Assembly: GCF_023522835.1 (NCBI RefSeq)
Contig: NZ_JALCZU010000007.1
Span: forward strand, 1-64,000
Reading direction: 5' to 3'
From: Oceanobacillus saliphilus
Lineage (GTDB): Bacteria; Bacillota; Bacilli; Bacillales; Amphibacillaceae
Length of the DNA stretch: 64,000 bases
Of this stretch, positions 8,374 through 17,262 are shown in pieces. The notes under the pieces are model-generated. The model made no database searches, was not told where the DNA came from, and was given only the letters and a program-made list of their open reading frames with translations. The translations under genes and the position numbers were made by a program. Each line of letters starts with the position of its first letter. Positions within the stretch are counted from its first letter, which is position 1.

Positions 8374-9078
8374 TTAAATCCGGTTTCTACTTTCAAATCG
8401 TATAAACCATTCATTCCCCCTTTTTTCCATTGCTATTCCTCGGTATCCTTCGTTCAATAGCATTTTTTGTTGCTTCATATCACTCATGTTAATATATTCG
8501 GTAGGGCTGGTAGAAGAAGATGTACTTTCTTTGGTCAGCTCCTTCACAAATAAATAACGGAGCTTCCCACCGAACTTCTCCTTTAATTCAGCAATCTCCA
8601 TACCAAGAGCGAACTTATCTTTTAAACTTGCTATATTAAACGGAGCGACTGTTGCTAGCATATATTTATATTTTTTTCTGTCTAAATTACGTAGAAGTAT
8701 TTTTCCCATGTATGTCTGTAAGCCATTACCGCGAAAATCCGGGTCAACATTTGATATTTCAGAATAGATAATGGAAGAAAATTCTTCTACACGTAAGCCA
8801 ATATCCGCTCCCAATCCCTCATCATCGTTCTCCGGAGCAAGCATCGCCCGAAAAGCGATCATCTTCTCCCCTACGAACACACCAATCATTAAATCGTTGT
8901 TATTTAATATCTTTGTATACTCTTCGACAGTAAGCGGCTGTAAGAAATCCGGTTCAGCCAAAGCTAGTACAACCTTTTTTTGCAAGCTCATCACTTCATC
9001 TATATCATGCAAGTTCAGGGATCGAACGGAAAATTCTTGACCATCATTTAGTTTTCCTGTTGTTATAAAAGCACTCAT
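8374..9078 (-). CDS. GNAT-family N-acetyltransferase
   Basis: A 234-residue protein with a GNAT fold. The motif A region, SNVDPDFRGNGLQTYMGKIL (about residues 128-147), carries the R-x-x-G-x-x/G acetyl-CoA loop in the form RGNGLQ. An EEYTKILNNNDLMIGVF segment comes earlier. The substrate is unknown. The ATG at 9078 has AGAAAGGATAG just upstream, better than the ATG 30 bases further out. It is a single gene convergent with the YflT-family gene. Confidence 0.7.
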   Translation of the reverse strand: MSAFITTGKLNDGQEFSVRSLNLHDIDEVMSLQKKVVLALAEPDFLQPLTVEEYTKILNNNDLMIGVFVGEKMIAFRAMLAPENDDEGLGADIGLRVEEFSSIIYSEISNVDPDFRGNGLQTYMGKILLRNLDRKKYKYMLATVAPFNIASLKDKFALGMEIAELKEKFGGKLRYLFVKELTKESTSSSTSPTEYINMSDMKQQKMLLNEGYRGIAMEKRGNEWFIRFESRNRI

Positions 9079-9211
9079 CAAACTATCCTTTCTGAATATA
9101 AGGTCCATTTTCTTCTATATGATTTCTCAATTCGAAGGCGACAGGACCTTTCTTTATTATAATCAATACTTCATTATGCGATTTTCAACACGATTATAGG
9201 TACTCTATTTT

Positions 9212-9241
9212 TTGACTTAGAAATCCTCTGATTGCTATACT
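9212..9241 (+). promoter_or_regulatory. SigA promoter for the glutathione peroxidase gene
   Basis: TTGACT, 18 bases, TATACT. It lies 26 bases upstream of the start codon. Confidence 0.65.
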
Positions 9242-9266
9242 TTTCCATAAGAAGGAGGAGTTCCAT

Positions 9267-9746
9267 ATGAGTGTTTTTGATTATACCGCAATAACGATTG
9301 AGGGTGAAGAAAAATCCCTTACAGCGTATGAGGGAAAAGTAATGCTCATCGTTAATACTGCAAGTGAGTGCGGATTTACTCCACAACTAAAGGGATTACA
9401 AAAGCTATATGATCACTATCATGAGCAAGGTCTAGAAATACTAGGATTTCCAAGCAATCAATTTGGTAATCAGGAGCCGGGCACAGATTCAGAAATAGCA
9501 AGCATTTGCCAACGAAACTATGGAGTTACTTTTCCTATGTTCAGTAAGGTTGATGTAAATGGTGAAAATGCACATCCTTTGTTCAAACACCTTACTGCCG
9601 AAAAAAAAGGCTTCCTCGGCGGCCAGATCAAATGGAACTTCACAAAATTTCTAGTAGACAAAGATGGTAATGTCGTGGACAGATTCGCTCCTCAGAAAAA
9701 ACCGGAAAGCCTTGAGAAAGATATAGAGAAATTACTGAACGTGTAA
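9267..9746 (+). CDS. Glutathione peroxidase family thiol peroxidase (BsaA type)
   Basis: A 159-residue thioredoxin-fold peroxidase. The catalytic pieces are all present: Cys in NTASECGFT (about residue 36), Gln in [13 protein letters not shown], and Trp-Asn in KWNFTKFLV. It is a cysteine and not a selenocysteine enzyme. In Bacilli such proteins reduce peroxides with thioredoxin or bacillithiol systems and not necessarily glutathione. The length equals B. subtilis BsaA. The ATG at 9267 follows AAGGAGGAG. It has its own promoter and terminator, so it is a single-gene unit. Confidence 0.93.
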   Translation: MSVFDYTAITIEGEEKSLTAYEGKVMLIVNTASECGFTPQLKGLQKLYDHYHEQGLEILGFPSNQFGNQEPGTDSEIASICQRNYGVTFPMFSKVDVNGENAHPLFKHLTAEKKGFLGGQIKWNFTKFLVDKDGNVVDRFAPQKKPESLEKDIEKLLNV

Positions 9747-9787
9747 TAAATCCCCCTCCATTGATTTTTGGAGGGGGATTTATTTTC
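9747..9787 (+). terminator. Terminator after glutathione peroxidase
   Basis: A 14-bp stem (AAATCCCCCTCCA arm) starting right at the stop codon, followed by a T-rich tail. Confidence 0.9.
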
Positions 9788-9825
9788 CCCTACAGCAGAT
9801 AATAATAGATTTTCTCGTAGGTTTT

Positions 9826-10045
9826 GTTGTTATTCCGTTTCGCAGTAGATATAAAGTGCGATGTAACTTCAATGTTAAATATAAAGCACTTTTAATGGGA
9901 AATAGATTCTCCAGCAACTCAGCCCGTATACACTGCGCTTTTGAGTGTATTCCCCAGAATGTTTGCCGAAGTAACTTATTTCCATAACCAGCGCTACAGA
10001 TCTAACATAAATAGCAGTTACTTCAGAGTTTACAGATTTTGAGTT
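9826..10045 (+). repeat. Dispersed repeat, family C, core-deleted copy
   Basis: Left part (TGCGATGTAACTTCAATG, then GCACTTTTAATGG) matches the flank at 20775-20848. Right part (TTTGCCGAAGTAACTTATTT to AGTTACTTCAGAGTTTAC) matches 21252-21330. Between them the hairpin core is gone: CAGCCCGTATACAC (left end of the 20.8 kb copy) is joined after 11 bases to GTGTATTCCCCAGA (right end of the 21.2 kb copy). The gap 9747-10111 holds nothing else. Confidence 0.75.
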
Positions 10046-10111
10046 AAAAACAACATTTTTTCGGTAGGACGATTAACCATAGTCCAATCTTTAATAAAAC
10101 AGCCATTTTAA

Positions 10112-11551
10112 TTAATATGCTTTTGCCCAGTAAACCATTTCTTTTGCTTCTTTGCCACAGCATACACATGTATCTGCAACGGACTCCTGTTCAAATGGTA
10201 TACAGCGGGATGTTGCTGTAGTATCTTCTTTAATTTTTTCTTCACAAGCTAGATTGCCACACCACATCGCTTTAATGAATCCGCCTTTTTGTTCAAGAGT
10301 TTGTTTAAACTCTTCCATATTCGTTGCGATGGAGGTCATTTCATTACGATGTTCCAATGCTTTCGCATATAGGTTGGATTGAATTTCATCCAACAATACT
10401 GGTAAGCGTGCTTCAAGCTCGCTCAATGGTACGAATTCTTTTTCGCCTGTATCACGTCGCACAAGTACAACCTGTTCTTTTTCAATGTCTTTAGGCCCCA
10501 TTTCAATACGGACAGGGATCCCTTTCATTTCATATTCATTGAATTTCCAACCAGGCATTTTGTCACTTCCATCAATGTCAACCCGTACTAAATCCTTTAA
10601 TTGATCACGCAACGCATATGCTTTATCCAATACACCTTCTTTATGTTGTGCGATTGGAACGATCATTGCCTGTGTTGGCGCAATACGTGGTGGTACTACT
10701 AAACCGCGGTTGTCTCCATGTACCATGATTAACGCACCCATAATACGCGTGGAAAGACCCCATGATGTTTGATGAACAAACTGGCTCTCACCAAACTCAT
10801 CCAAATATGTGATATCAAATGCTTCCGCAAAACCGGAACCGAAATGATGGGAAGTACCTGATTGCAATGCCTTTCCATCATGCATTAAGCTTTCGATTGT
10901 TAACGTGTATTTTGCACCTGCAAACTTTTCCTTTTCTGTTTTGCGACCTTTCAGCACTGGAATTGCCAGATAGTCTTCTACAAGAGAAGCATATACGCCA
11001 AGCATTCTGTCCGTCTCTTCAGCTGCATCTTGATCAGTCGCATGCGCTGTATGACCTTCCTGCCAGTGGAACTCAGAGGAACGGAGGAACGGACGTGTTG
11101 TCTTTTCCCATCGGACAACATTTGCCCATTGGTTGTAAAGCTTAGGCAAGTCACGATAGGAGTGAATATTTTTTGAATAATAGTCACAGAAAAGTACTTC
11201 TGATGTAGGTCGTACAGCTATGCGTTCAACCAGTTCCTCATCACCACCATGTGTCACCCAGGCAACTTCTGGTGCAAAGCCTACGACATGATCTTTTTCC
11301 TTTTGCAGAAGGCTTTCAGGAATAAACATTGGAAACGCGACATTGGAGTGACCTGTCTGTTTGATTTTACGGTCCAGTTCATCCTTAATATTTTCCCAGA
11401 TAGCATAACCGTATGGCTTAATAATCATCGTGCCACGTACCTGTCCATAATCTACGAGCTCTGCTTGTTTGACGACATCTGTATACCATTGTGCAAAATC
11501 ATCTTCCATGGCAGTGATTTTTTCAACAAATTGCTTATTCTTCTTACCCAA
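10112..11551 (-). CDS. proS: Prolyl-tRNA synthetase, short (type 3) form
   Basis: A 479-residue class II aminoacyl-tRNA synthetase charging tRNA-Pro. Motif 2 region [15 protein letters not shown] and motif 3 region [12 protein letters not shown] are visible, and the protein ends in the archaeal/eukaryotic-type C-terminal domain with cysteines ([28 protein letters not shown]). There is no INS editing domain, as usual for this class. TTG at 11551 was chosen because it gives [13 protein letters not shown], which matches related starts, and GAGGTG lies 6 bases upstream; a GTG at 11560 is part of that site. A T-box leader precedes it. Confidence 0.95.
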   Translation of the reverse strand: MGKKNKQFVEKITAMEDDFAQWYTDVVKQAELVDYGQVRGTMIIKPYGYAIWENIKDELDRKIKQTGHSNVAFPMFIPESLLQKEKDHVVGFAPEVAWVTHGGDEELVERIAVRPTSEVLFCDYYSKNIHSYRDLPKLYNQWANVVRWEKTTRPFLRSSEFHWQEGHTAHATDQDAAEETDRMLGVYASLVEDYLAIPVLKGRKTEKEKFAGAKYTLTIESLMHDGKALQSGTSHHFGSGFAEAFDITYLDEFGESQFVHQTSWGLSTRIMGALIMVHGDNRGLVVPPRIAPTQAMIVPIAQHKEGVLDKAYALRDQLKDLVRVDIDGSDKMPGWKFNEYEMKGIPVRIEMGPKDIEKEQVVLVRRDTGEKEFVPLSELEARLPVLLDEIQSNLYAKALEHRNEMTSIATNMEEFKQTLEQKGGFIKAMWCGNLACEEKIKEDTTATSRCIPFEQESVADTCVCCGKEAKEMVYWAKAY

Positions 11552-11579
11552 AATGAACACCTCATTTATTATAGTTAAA

Positions 11580-11838
11580 CCGCTTTAGACACAAAAAACC
11601 CTCCATCCGAAAAGGGACCGAGGTCTGGTGGTACCACCCTTGTTTGCAGGGGGAAACCCTTGCACACTTAGTTTGATAACGGTTATAGAACCGCGCGCAT
11701 CTTATGGCAAAAATTGCTGTTCCGATGGCGAACTCAGAAGGCAGGTTCCAATTTATGTCTTTGGAAATTTCCAGCGACCATTTCCTCTCTTTGAAAGACA
11801 GACAAATTGTACTAATCCTCTTCAATGTTTCGTATATG
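11580..11838 (-). promoter_or_regulatory. T-box riboswitch, tRNA-Pro specific, upstream of proS
   Basis: The conserved T-box AAGGGTGGTACCACC is on the minus strand near 11625-11640. It is followed by a terminator stem (CCTCGGTCC with GGATGGAGG) and a T-run at about 11585-11617. Stem I includes AGAGAGGAAATGG, and the specifier context TGGAACCTGCC presents CCT (11743-11745), a proline codon. Uncharged tRNA-Pro would stabilise the antiterminator and switch proS on. Confidence 0.85.
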
Positions 11839-11843
11839 TACTT

Positions 11844-11872
11844 AATATATAGGGATGAATTTATAAAGTCAA
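11844..11872 (-). promoter_or_regulatory. SigA promoter of the proS T-box transcript
   Basis: TTGACT, 17 bases, TATATT on the minus strand; expected start near 11837. Confidence 0.8.
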
Positions 11873-11875
11873 GAA

Positions 11876-12412
11876 CTACCTCAGAAAGGCCTTTTCATAC
11901 AATGAAAACCGATTTTCCCCTTCACCTGCATAGGCTATAAACGTAAAACCAGCCTGACGGTAATAATCATTTAATACTGCATTATTTGCCACACAATCCA
12001 AACGGATATACCCATCTTTTAATAGGATATTGTTATCTAACCAGGCAAGTATTTTTTTACCGACTTGTTTATTGCGGGCATTCTCCGCAACTGCCAACCG
12101 ATGAATATAATAGGCATGATCATTTCGCTTGCCCCACATTTCCATATCCCATTCGTTTTGCTTTGCAGATAAGTTGAAAGTTGCTGCAAGACCATATTTA
12201 CTTTCAACGACATATGTTTCACCATCAGAGATTGCTCGTTTCATTTCATCGTTTTCGTTACCACTGCGCAAATATTCCCATTGGACGATTCCTTTTTCAT
12301 TTAGGTGAATTGCAGCATCCCGTAATATTTTTATGACAGCTTCTGTATCTTCCACAGTTGCTTTTCTCACCTTATAATCTTCAAACGTATATTTTTTGAA
12401 TAACGCAGCCAT
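11876..12412 (-). CDS. GNAT-family N-acetyltransferase
   Basis: A 178-residue protein with a GNAT fold. Recognisable parts are YIHRLAVAENARNKQVGKKIL (beta 4/motif A, with the R/N-x-x-x-G-x-x acetyl-CoA loop) and LDCVANNAVLNDYYRQAGFTF (motif B). The substrate is unknown. The ATG at 12412 has GGGAGGGGAC just upstream, and an in-frame reading from 12448 lacks a site. Its stop lies only a few bases from the -35 of the proS promoter. Confidence 0.75.
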   Translation of the reverse strand: MAALFKKYTFEDYKVRKATVEDTEAVIKILRDAAIHLNEKGIVQWEYLRSGNENDEMKRAISDGETYVVESKYGLAATFNLSAKQNEWDMEMWGKRNDHAYYIHRLAVAENARNKQVGKKILAWLDNNILLKDGYIRLDCVANNAVLNDYYRQAGFTFIAYAGEGENRFSLYEKAFLR

Positions 12413-12501
12413 TTGTCCCCTCCCAAAATTGAAAATACCCGCTCCCAATACATTATTGAACGACCCATGGGCCTATTCCTACCCCGCTTGGTTAGAACGC
12501 C

Positions 12502-13341
12502 CTAACGCATTTTCATCGTTTTTACTTTAATGTTATGTGCTTCACCATATTTCCGTTCAGCGATATGATAGGTCGGTCCAACGATATCTGTATAGGAATA
12601 GCCATGCTCAATCGCTGTTGTTACAAAACTTTTGGATAGATGTACAGCTTCTGATACAGGTTTTCCTTTTGCCAAATACGCTGCAATGGCTGCAGAATAC
12701 GTGCATCCTGCTCCACTTGTGTTAACTGTTTCAATTCTAGGCGCCTCGAATGTGGTGACTGTTTTCCCATCATATAATACATCAATAGCAGGACCGTTTA
12801 GTCTTCCACCTTTCACCAATACATATTCCGAACCCAATTGATAGAGATCAACTGCTGCCTGCTGTAAATCTTCCGTAGTCATTAATGGCCTGTCATCTAA
12901 AAGGACGGACGCCTCAGGGACATTGGGTGTAATAATTGTGGCAAGCGGAACGAGCTTTTCCTTCAATGCTTGTATTGCATCATCTTCCAACAGCTTTGAA
13001 TTCATTTTTCCTATCATTACTGGATCAACAACAATTGTTTCAATCGCAGCATTCATGATTAAACCAACGACAGTTTCGATTACTTCCTTCGAAAACAACA
13101 TTCCAGTTTTCAAGCCATCTACACCTACCTGATTCATCGCTGTGGCAAACTGAGCCTCAATCGCTTCGATAGTTTGGGGATGTACATTTTTATTCGTTTT
13201 TGGATGCCGGCCAACGATAGCTGTTACAATGCTCATCCCATATACATCCAATTCCTGAAATGTTTTCAAATCAGCCTGGATTCCAGCACTTCCCCCGGCA
13301 GCTGAACCTGCAATCGTCATTACTCGTGATGGATAGTTCAT
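12502..13341 (-). CDS. pdxK: Pyridoxine/pyridoxal kinase (PdxK, ThiD-like ribokinase superfamily)
   Basis: A 279-residue vitamin B6 kinase that phosphorylates pyridoxine, pyridoxal or hydroxymethylpyrimidine for B6 salvage. The N-terminal TIAGSAAGGSAGIQADLKTFQE matches the ThiD/PdxK signature. VVDPVMIGK lies in the middle and the anion-hole/catalytic loop is NTSGAGCTYSAAIAAYL, where the GAGC form is shared with B. subtilis PdxK. It is preceded by the DUF456 gene 26 bases upstream on the same strand. HMP-kinase (ThiD) activity is possible but the GAGC loop favours PdxK. Confidence 0.85.
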   Translation of the reverse strand: MNYPSRVMTIAGSAAGGSAGIQADLKTFQELDVYGMSIVTAIVGRHPKTNKNVHPQTIEAIEAQFATAMNQVGVDGLKTGMLFSKEVIETVVGLIMNAAIETIVVDPVMIGKMNSKLLEDDAIQALKEKLVPLATIITPNVPEASVLLDDRPLMTTEDLQQAAVDLYQLGSEYVLVKGGRLNGPAIDVLYDGKTVTTFEAPRIETVNTSGAGCTYSAAIAAYLAKGKPVSEAVHLSKSFVTTAIEHGYSYTDIVGPTYHIAERKYGEAHNIKVKTMKMR

Positions 13342-13367
13342 ATAATAAGACCCCTTCTATCATGCAT

Positions 13368-13853
13368 TTAAAATACAACCAATAAAAAAAACCAAATAAT
13401 CATAACTAATTGAATTACTATTTTTGCAAAAGCACCGCCAAGGAAGCCAAATAATGAGCCTAACGATGCTTTGAAAGCATCTCGCATTGTCCTTCTCTGT
13501 ACCATCTCAATTATAAATACAACGAGGAAAGGAATGTAAATAATTCCGAATGGAGGTGTAATGAATGATCCTACAATGACCGCTATCGCTGCTCCACGTT
13601 CTCCCCATTTGCTGCCACCATATTTTTTTACAAAATAGCTGTTCGCAATAATATCGGCTCCAATGAGCAGTACCGTAAATACAATCATAATGATCCAAAA
13701 AAGTGTATTCAGTTCCGTTCCATTCAGCACAAACTGATATAGTAAAAACCCTATCCATAATACAAGTACAGATGGAACGATTGGAAAAATAATTCCAACA
13801 AAACTTAAAATAAATAGAACAGCAATTATTATCCAGATAATGACATCTAACAT
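13368..13853 (-). CDS. DUF456 family integral membrane protein
   Basis: A 161-residue, highly hydrophobic protein with about four membrane segments. The first (VIIWIIIAVLFILSFVGIIFP) is followed by the family pattern PIVPSVLVLWIGFLLYQF, and a GERGAAIAVIVGSFITPPFG loop comes later. DUF456 proteins have no established function. The ATG at 13853 has GATAGGAGGAC. It is probably cotranscribed with pdxK. Confidence 0.8.
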   Translation of the reverse strand: MLDVIIWIIIAVLFILSFVGIIFPIVPSVLVLWIGFLLYQFVLNGTELNTLFWIIMIVFTVLLIGADIIANSYFVKKYGGSKWGERGAAIAVIVGSFITPPFGIIYIPFLVVFIIEMVQRRTMRDAFKASLGSLFGFLGGAFAKIVIQLVMIIWFFLLVVF

Positions 13854-13947
13854 AATGTCCTCCTATCATTCCTTTAACATTCTAACCGATTCTCTCCAAT
13901 TCAGTATATCGCATAGCTGTTTGGAAATGGCATCCATGTTATCCTGT

Positions 13948-15402
13948 TTATACATTTGTGATTTCATTAAAATTGATAATTCGATTGCTCACTTGCTTCA
14001 ATAGCTGATAATCATGACTAATTGCAAGTACACCAATACCCCTCTTTGCCGCAAGTCTTAAAATTGTCTTCCAGAGATGTGCCTGTGTGATCGTATCCAG
14101 CATGGTTGTCATCTCATCTGCAATAAGATATTTCGTGTTTTCATTTAGGGCACGCGCAACGCAAAATCGCTGCAATTCTCCCCCTGACAACTCACTTGGC
14201 CAGCGCGATAACCACTCTTGCCTAATGTTCAATTCTTCCAGTAACCCACTGTCTGACATACCACTTTCAGCCAACACCTTTTTCATCCGCCACCTTGGAT
14301 TTATCGCTTTTTCAGGATGCTGCCAAATCAACTGGACAGGCTGTATTTTGGAATCTAAATCTGATTTTCCATCGACTGTTACGAGACCCGTTTCCGATTT
14401 TAGATACCCTGCGATAATTTGGGCCATTGTTGATTTGCCGGAACCACTATAACCATGCAAACCAACAATCTCTCCCGCAGCCACTGTGAGGTCAAGGTCT
14501 TTAAAAAGATGGGATTCTTTTCCATAATGAAAGCTTATTCCTTTTACATCTAGCATTTTCTGAGGTGATACGACAGGCGTCGGTAAAACGTTAGCAACGT
14601 TAAAGTCTTTAATAAATTGATTTTGAGGCAACGCATTCCAAAGTTGTTTCGTATAAGAGTGATTTAACCTTTCACCTTTTCCCTTGAAAGCTTCTACGTT
14701 CGCTATTTCAACTGTTTTCCCTTCCCGGAACACAACCACCCTGTCTGCAAATTTCAATGCAGTATCGATATCATGGGTAATAAACATAATCCCTTTTCCG
14801 TCCAATGCTAATTGTTGAAGGTTGTCCACTGTCTCCTGCAGTACTTTAGGGTCCAATCCTGGTGTCGGTTCATCCGCTATGATTAAGTCCGCACCACTAA
14901 CCATGGCAGTTGCTGCCATTACCCTTCTTGCCATCCCTCCCGATAATTCGAAGGGGTACTTATTGCCTGTTTCAGCGGGTAATCCAACCTTCTCAAAAAT
15001 GGTCTGCTGGATTAGCTTCCGATCCCCACTTAGAATAACGGACTGAACTTGTTTTCCAGTCTTCATTAATGGGTTGAGTGCATTTACGGATTGCGGAATC
15101 AGAGAAATTTTCTTCCCACGCAATTGCTGTTGCTTTTTAGGAGTAAGGGTTTCCCCTCTATATTTTAATGATCCATCAAGCAAAACATTTTCAGGCAATA
15201 TCCCTAAAATGGCATTTGCTAGTATACTTTTCCCTGAGCCGCTCGCACCCACTACAGCAACAACTTCTCCTATATGAATGGTCATATTTAGCTGACGTAT
15301 CACATCGAGTCTGGTCTCACGCAATCCCTTTTCATACCTACGAAAGGATAGGGAAAAATCTTTCACTTCAAGCAATGGTTTTTCAGCTAGTGTAGATTCC
15401 AT
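13948..15402 (-). CDS. Fused double ATP-binding subunit of a nickel/peptide-type ABC importer
   Basis: A 484-residue protein with two complete ABC ATPase domains in one chain, equal to an OppD/NikD plus OppF/NikE fusion. Domain 1 (about 1-235) has Walker A GASGSGKS, signature LSGGMARR and Walker B LIIADEPTPGLD. Domain 2 (about 280-484) has Walker A GYSGSGKS, signature LSGGELQR and Walker B YLIADEMTTMLD. The ATG at 15402 follows AAGGAGGGG. It is the last gene of the four-gene operon, 15 bases after the second permease. Substrate (nickel, metallophore, opine or peptide) is not fixed by sequence. Confidence 0.85.
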   Translation of the reverse strand: MESTLAEKPLLEVKDFSLSFRRYEKGLRETRLDVIRQLNMTIHIGEVVAVVGASGSGKSILANAILGILPENVLLDGSLKYRGETLTPKKQQQLRGKKISLIPQSVNALNPLMKTGKQVQSVILSGDRKLIQQTIFEKVGLPAETGNKYPFELSGGMARRVMAATAMVSGADLIIADEPTPGLDPKVLQETVDNLQQLALDGKGIMFITHDIDTALKFADRVVVFREGKTVEIANVEAFKGKGERLNHSYTKQLWNALPQNQFIKDFNVANVLPTPVVSPQKMLDVKGISFHYGKESHLFKDLDLTVAAGEIVGLHGYSGSGKSTMAQIIAGYLKSETGLVTVDGKSDLDSKIQPVQLIWQHPEKAINPRWRMKKVLAESGMSDSGLLEELNIRQEWLSRWPSELSGGELQRFCVARALNENTKYLIADEMTTMLDTITQAHLWKTILRLAAKRGIGVLAISHDYQLLKQVSNRIINFNEITNV

Positions 15403-15417
15403 TCAGAAATCCCCTCC

Positions 15418-16254
15418 TTATCGTTTTTGCCCATGAAACGGATCTAGTAATGTTTGCAGATTTTTTCCTAATAAATCAAACAAGGCTACCATGATTAATA
15501 ATGAAAGTCCTGGAAAAAATGCCAACCACCATAATCCCGTTGAGAGATACCGCATCGATTCTGATAGGATTACTCCGATTGCGGGCTGTTCCGTCGATAA
15601 GCCAAAACCGAGAAATGTGATTGCCGCCTCATGCAGGATTGCATGTGGAAACAATAAAATAAACCCGATAAAGAGCTGGGGTATAAGATGGGGAAAGATA
15701 TGATGCCTTGCGATCCATAACCTGCTTTTGCCCAATCGATGTGAAATTCCTACATATTCCGCTGATTTAATTTGAAGCATTTCGGCTCTCAACAGACGTG
15801 TTAGGCTAGGCCAATGCGTGAGGGCGAGCCCAATTACAACACCATTAAAACCTCCCCCCAGTGCAAAGGAAATCAAAATTAAAAGCACAATATGGGGTAC
15901 ACTCAAGAACAAATCAATCAGCCATGTAACAAACTGATCCATTCGTTTATTCCATGAAGCCAATAGAGCGAGAAATAAGGCAATACCAGTACTGAAAAAT
16001 GCTGCAAGCAATCCGACTGACATACTAAGTGTAAGTCCCTTTAATGTACGTGCAAGCATATCCCTGCCGAGCCAATCTGTTCCAAAGAGATGTTCCAGCG
16101 AAGGTGCACTGTTTTTCATTTCCAAATCGATGGATAGCCTATCTGCATCAATCAATAAACCACTACTAACTATTCCAATCAGAACGATAATTGACAAGAT
16201 AATACGTGTTATGGTTCGCTGCCTAAGATTTAATCTCGAAATTACTCCCCTCAT
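15418..16254 (-). CDS. ABC importer permease, NikC/OppC/DppC family
   Basis: A 278-residue inner-membrane permease with an N-terminal anchor (IILSIIVLIGIVSSGLLI) and a binding-protein-dependent transport domain. FGTDWLGRDMLARTLKG is the typical DppC/NikC motif, and the EAA loop region is HRLGKSRLWIARHHIFPHLIP. Its ATG overlaps the stop of the upstream permease (TAATG), so the two are translationally coupled. It pairs with the NikB-like protein to form the pore. Confidence 0.85.
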   Translation of the reverse strand: MRGVISRLNLRQRTITRIILSIIVLIGIVSSGLLIDADRLSIDLEMKNSAPSLEHLFGTDWLGRDMLARTLKGLTLSMSVGLLAAFFSTGIALFLALLASWNKRMDQFVTWLIDLFLSVPHIVLLILISFALGGGFNGVVIGLALTHWPSLTRLLRAEMLQIKSAEYVGISHRLGKSRLWIARHHIFPHLIPQLFIGFILLFPHAILHEAAITFLGFGLSTEQPAIGVILSESMRYLSTGLWWLAFFPGLSLLIMVALFDLLGKNLQTLLDPFHGQKR

Positions 16255-17243
16255 TATATATCAACCTTTCTAATGCGGGGATCAATCACCTTATATAATA
16301 GATCAGCAATAAAGTTCCCTATAAAAACAAAAATCGTACTAAATAATACAATGCCCAATAGTAACGGGACGTCGCCACCTAATCCAGCCTGCACAACTGC
16401 TTGTCCAAGACCCGGATAGGAAAATACCTGTTCAGCCAATACCGCTCCACCAAAAAGCTCCCCGAAGGAGGCAAAATGCAATGAAATGGCTGGAAGTGCA
16501 ATGTTGCGCAGCGCATGATTCCAGACCAAAGTGAACCCATTTTCTCCCTTCGCCTTGGCGAAACGGACATAGTCACTCTCCAGTACTTCAATCAATTTTT
16601 GCCTCGTATGCAGTGCAACATTGGCAACACCCGCAATACTTAAGGTCAATGCAGGCAAAGCCAAATGCCTTAACCGTTCTATAAATGAAATATCTTCCGC
16701 CAATACTCCCGCAGGTGATCCGAGTCCAACCGGGAACCAGCCAAGCCAGACGGAAAACAGCATGAGTAATAATAACCCGACCCAAAAAGCCGGTGTCGAT
16801 GCGAGCGTAAAGCAATATCCCTTAATTAATCGGTCAACCCATGTTCCTTCCTTCATTCCCGCAAGAATCCCAAGCAAAAAACCAAAGATGCCGGAGAGTA
16901 TCCAGGCAAGCCCCATTAATGCTAAAGAAGCGAGAAAGCGCTCTGCAATTGTGTCAGCAACCGGGCTGCGATACAACAAGGATGTCCCCAAGTCACCCTG
17001 CAGCACATTTTTTCCCCAGTTTAAATACTGCTGGACAGGGGGGTCATTCAAGCCCCAGTATTCAGCAATTGCCTCGCGTTGCTCCGGTCCGACTCTTGTC
17101 ATATCTGCACCAATATACGAATGGACAGGGTCAATTGGCGAATAACTTATTAAGGTAAAGGAAAGGATACTAACTGCAATTAATAAAGTTGCCAGTTTTA
17201 TCGTTTTTTTCAAGATGTAACGTGCAATTTGTGTATAGTGCAA
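16254..17243 (-). CDS. ABC importer permease, NikB/OppB/DppB family
   Basis: A 329-residue membrane permease. The N-terminal pattern ILSFTLISYSPIDPVHSYIG and the GLNDPPVQQYLNWGKNVLQGDLG loop are standard for NikB/DppB. The EAA-like loop DYVRFAKAKGENGFTLVWNHALRN is intact, with about six membrane segments. The likely start is TTG at 17243, with AAAGAGG 7 bases upstream. It follows the binding-protein gene by 19 bases. Confidence 0.85.
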   Translation of the reverse strand: MHYTQIARYILKKTIKLATLLIAVSILSFTLISYSPIDPVHSYIGADMTRVGPEQREAIAEYWGLNDPPVQQYLNWGKNVLQGDLGTSLLYRSPVADTIAERFLASLALMGLAWILSGIFGFLLGILAGMKEGTWVDRLIKGYCFTLASTPAFWVGLLLLMLFSVWLGWFPVGLGSPAGVLAEDISFIERLRHLALPALTLSIAGVANVALHTRQKLIEVLESDYVRFAKAKGENGFTLVWNHALRNIALPAISLHFASFGELFGGAVLAEQVFSYPGLGQAVVQAGLGGDVPLLLGIVLFSTIFVFIGNFIADLLYKVIDPRIRKVDI

Positions 17244-17262
17244 TGTTTAACCTCTTTCTCTA

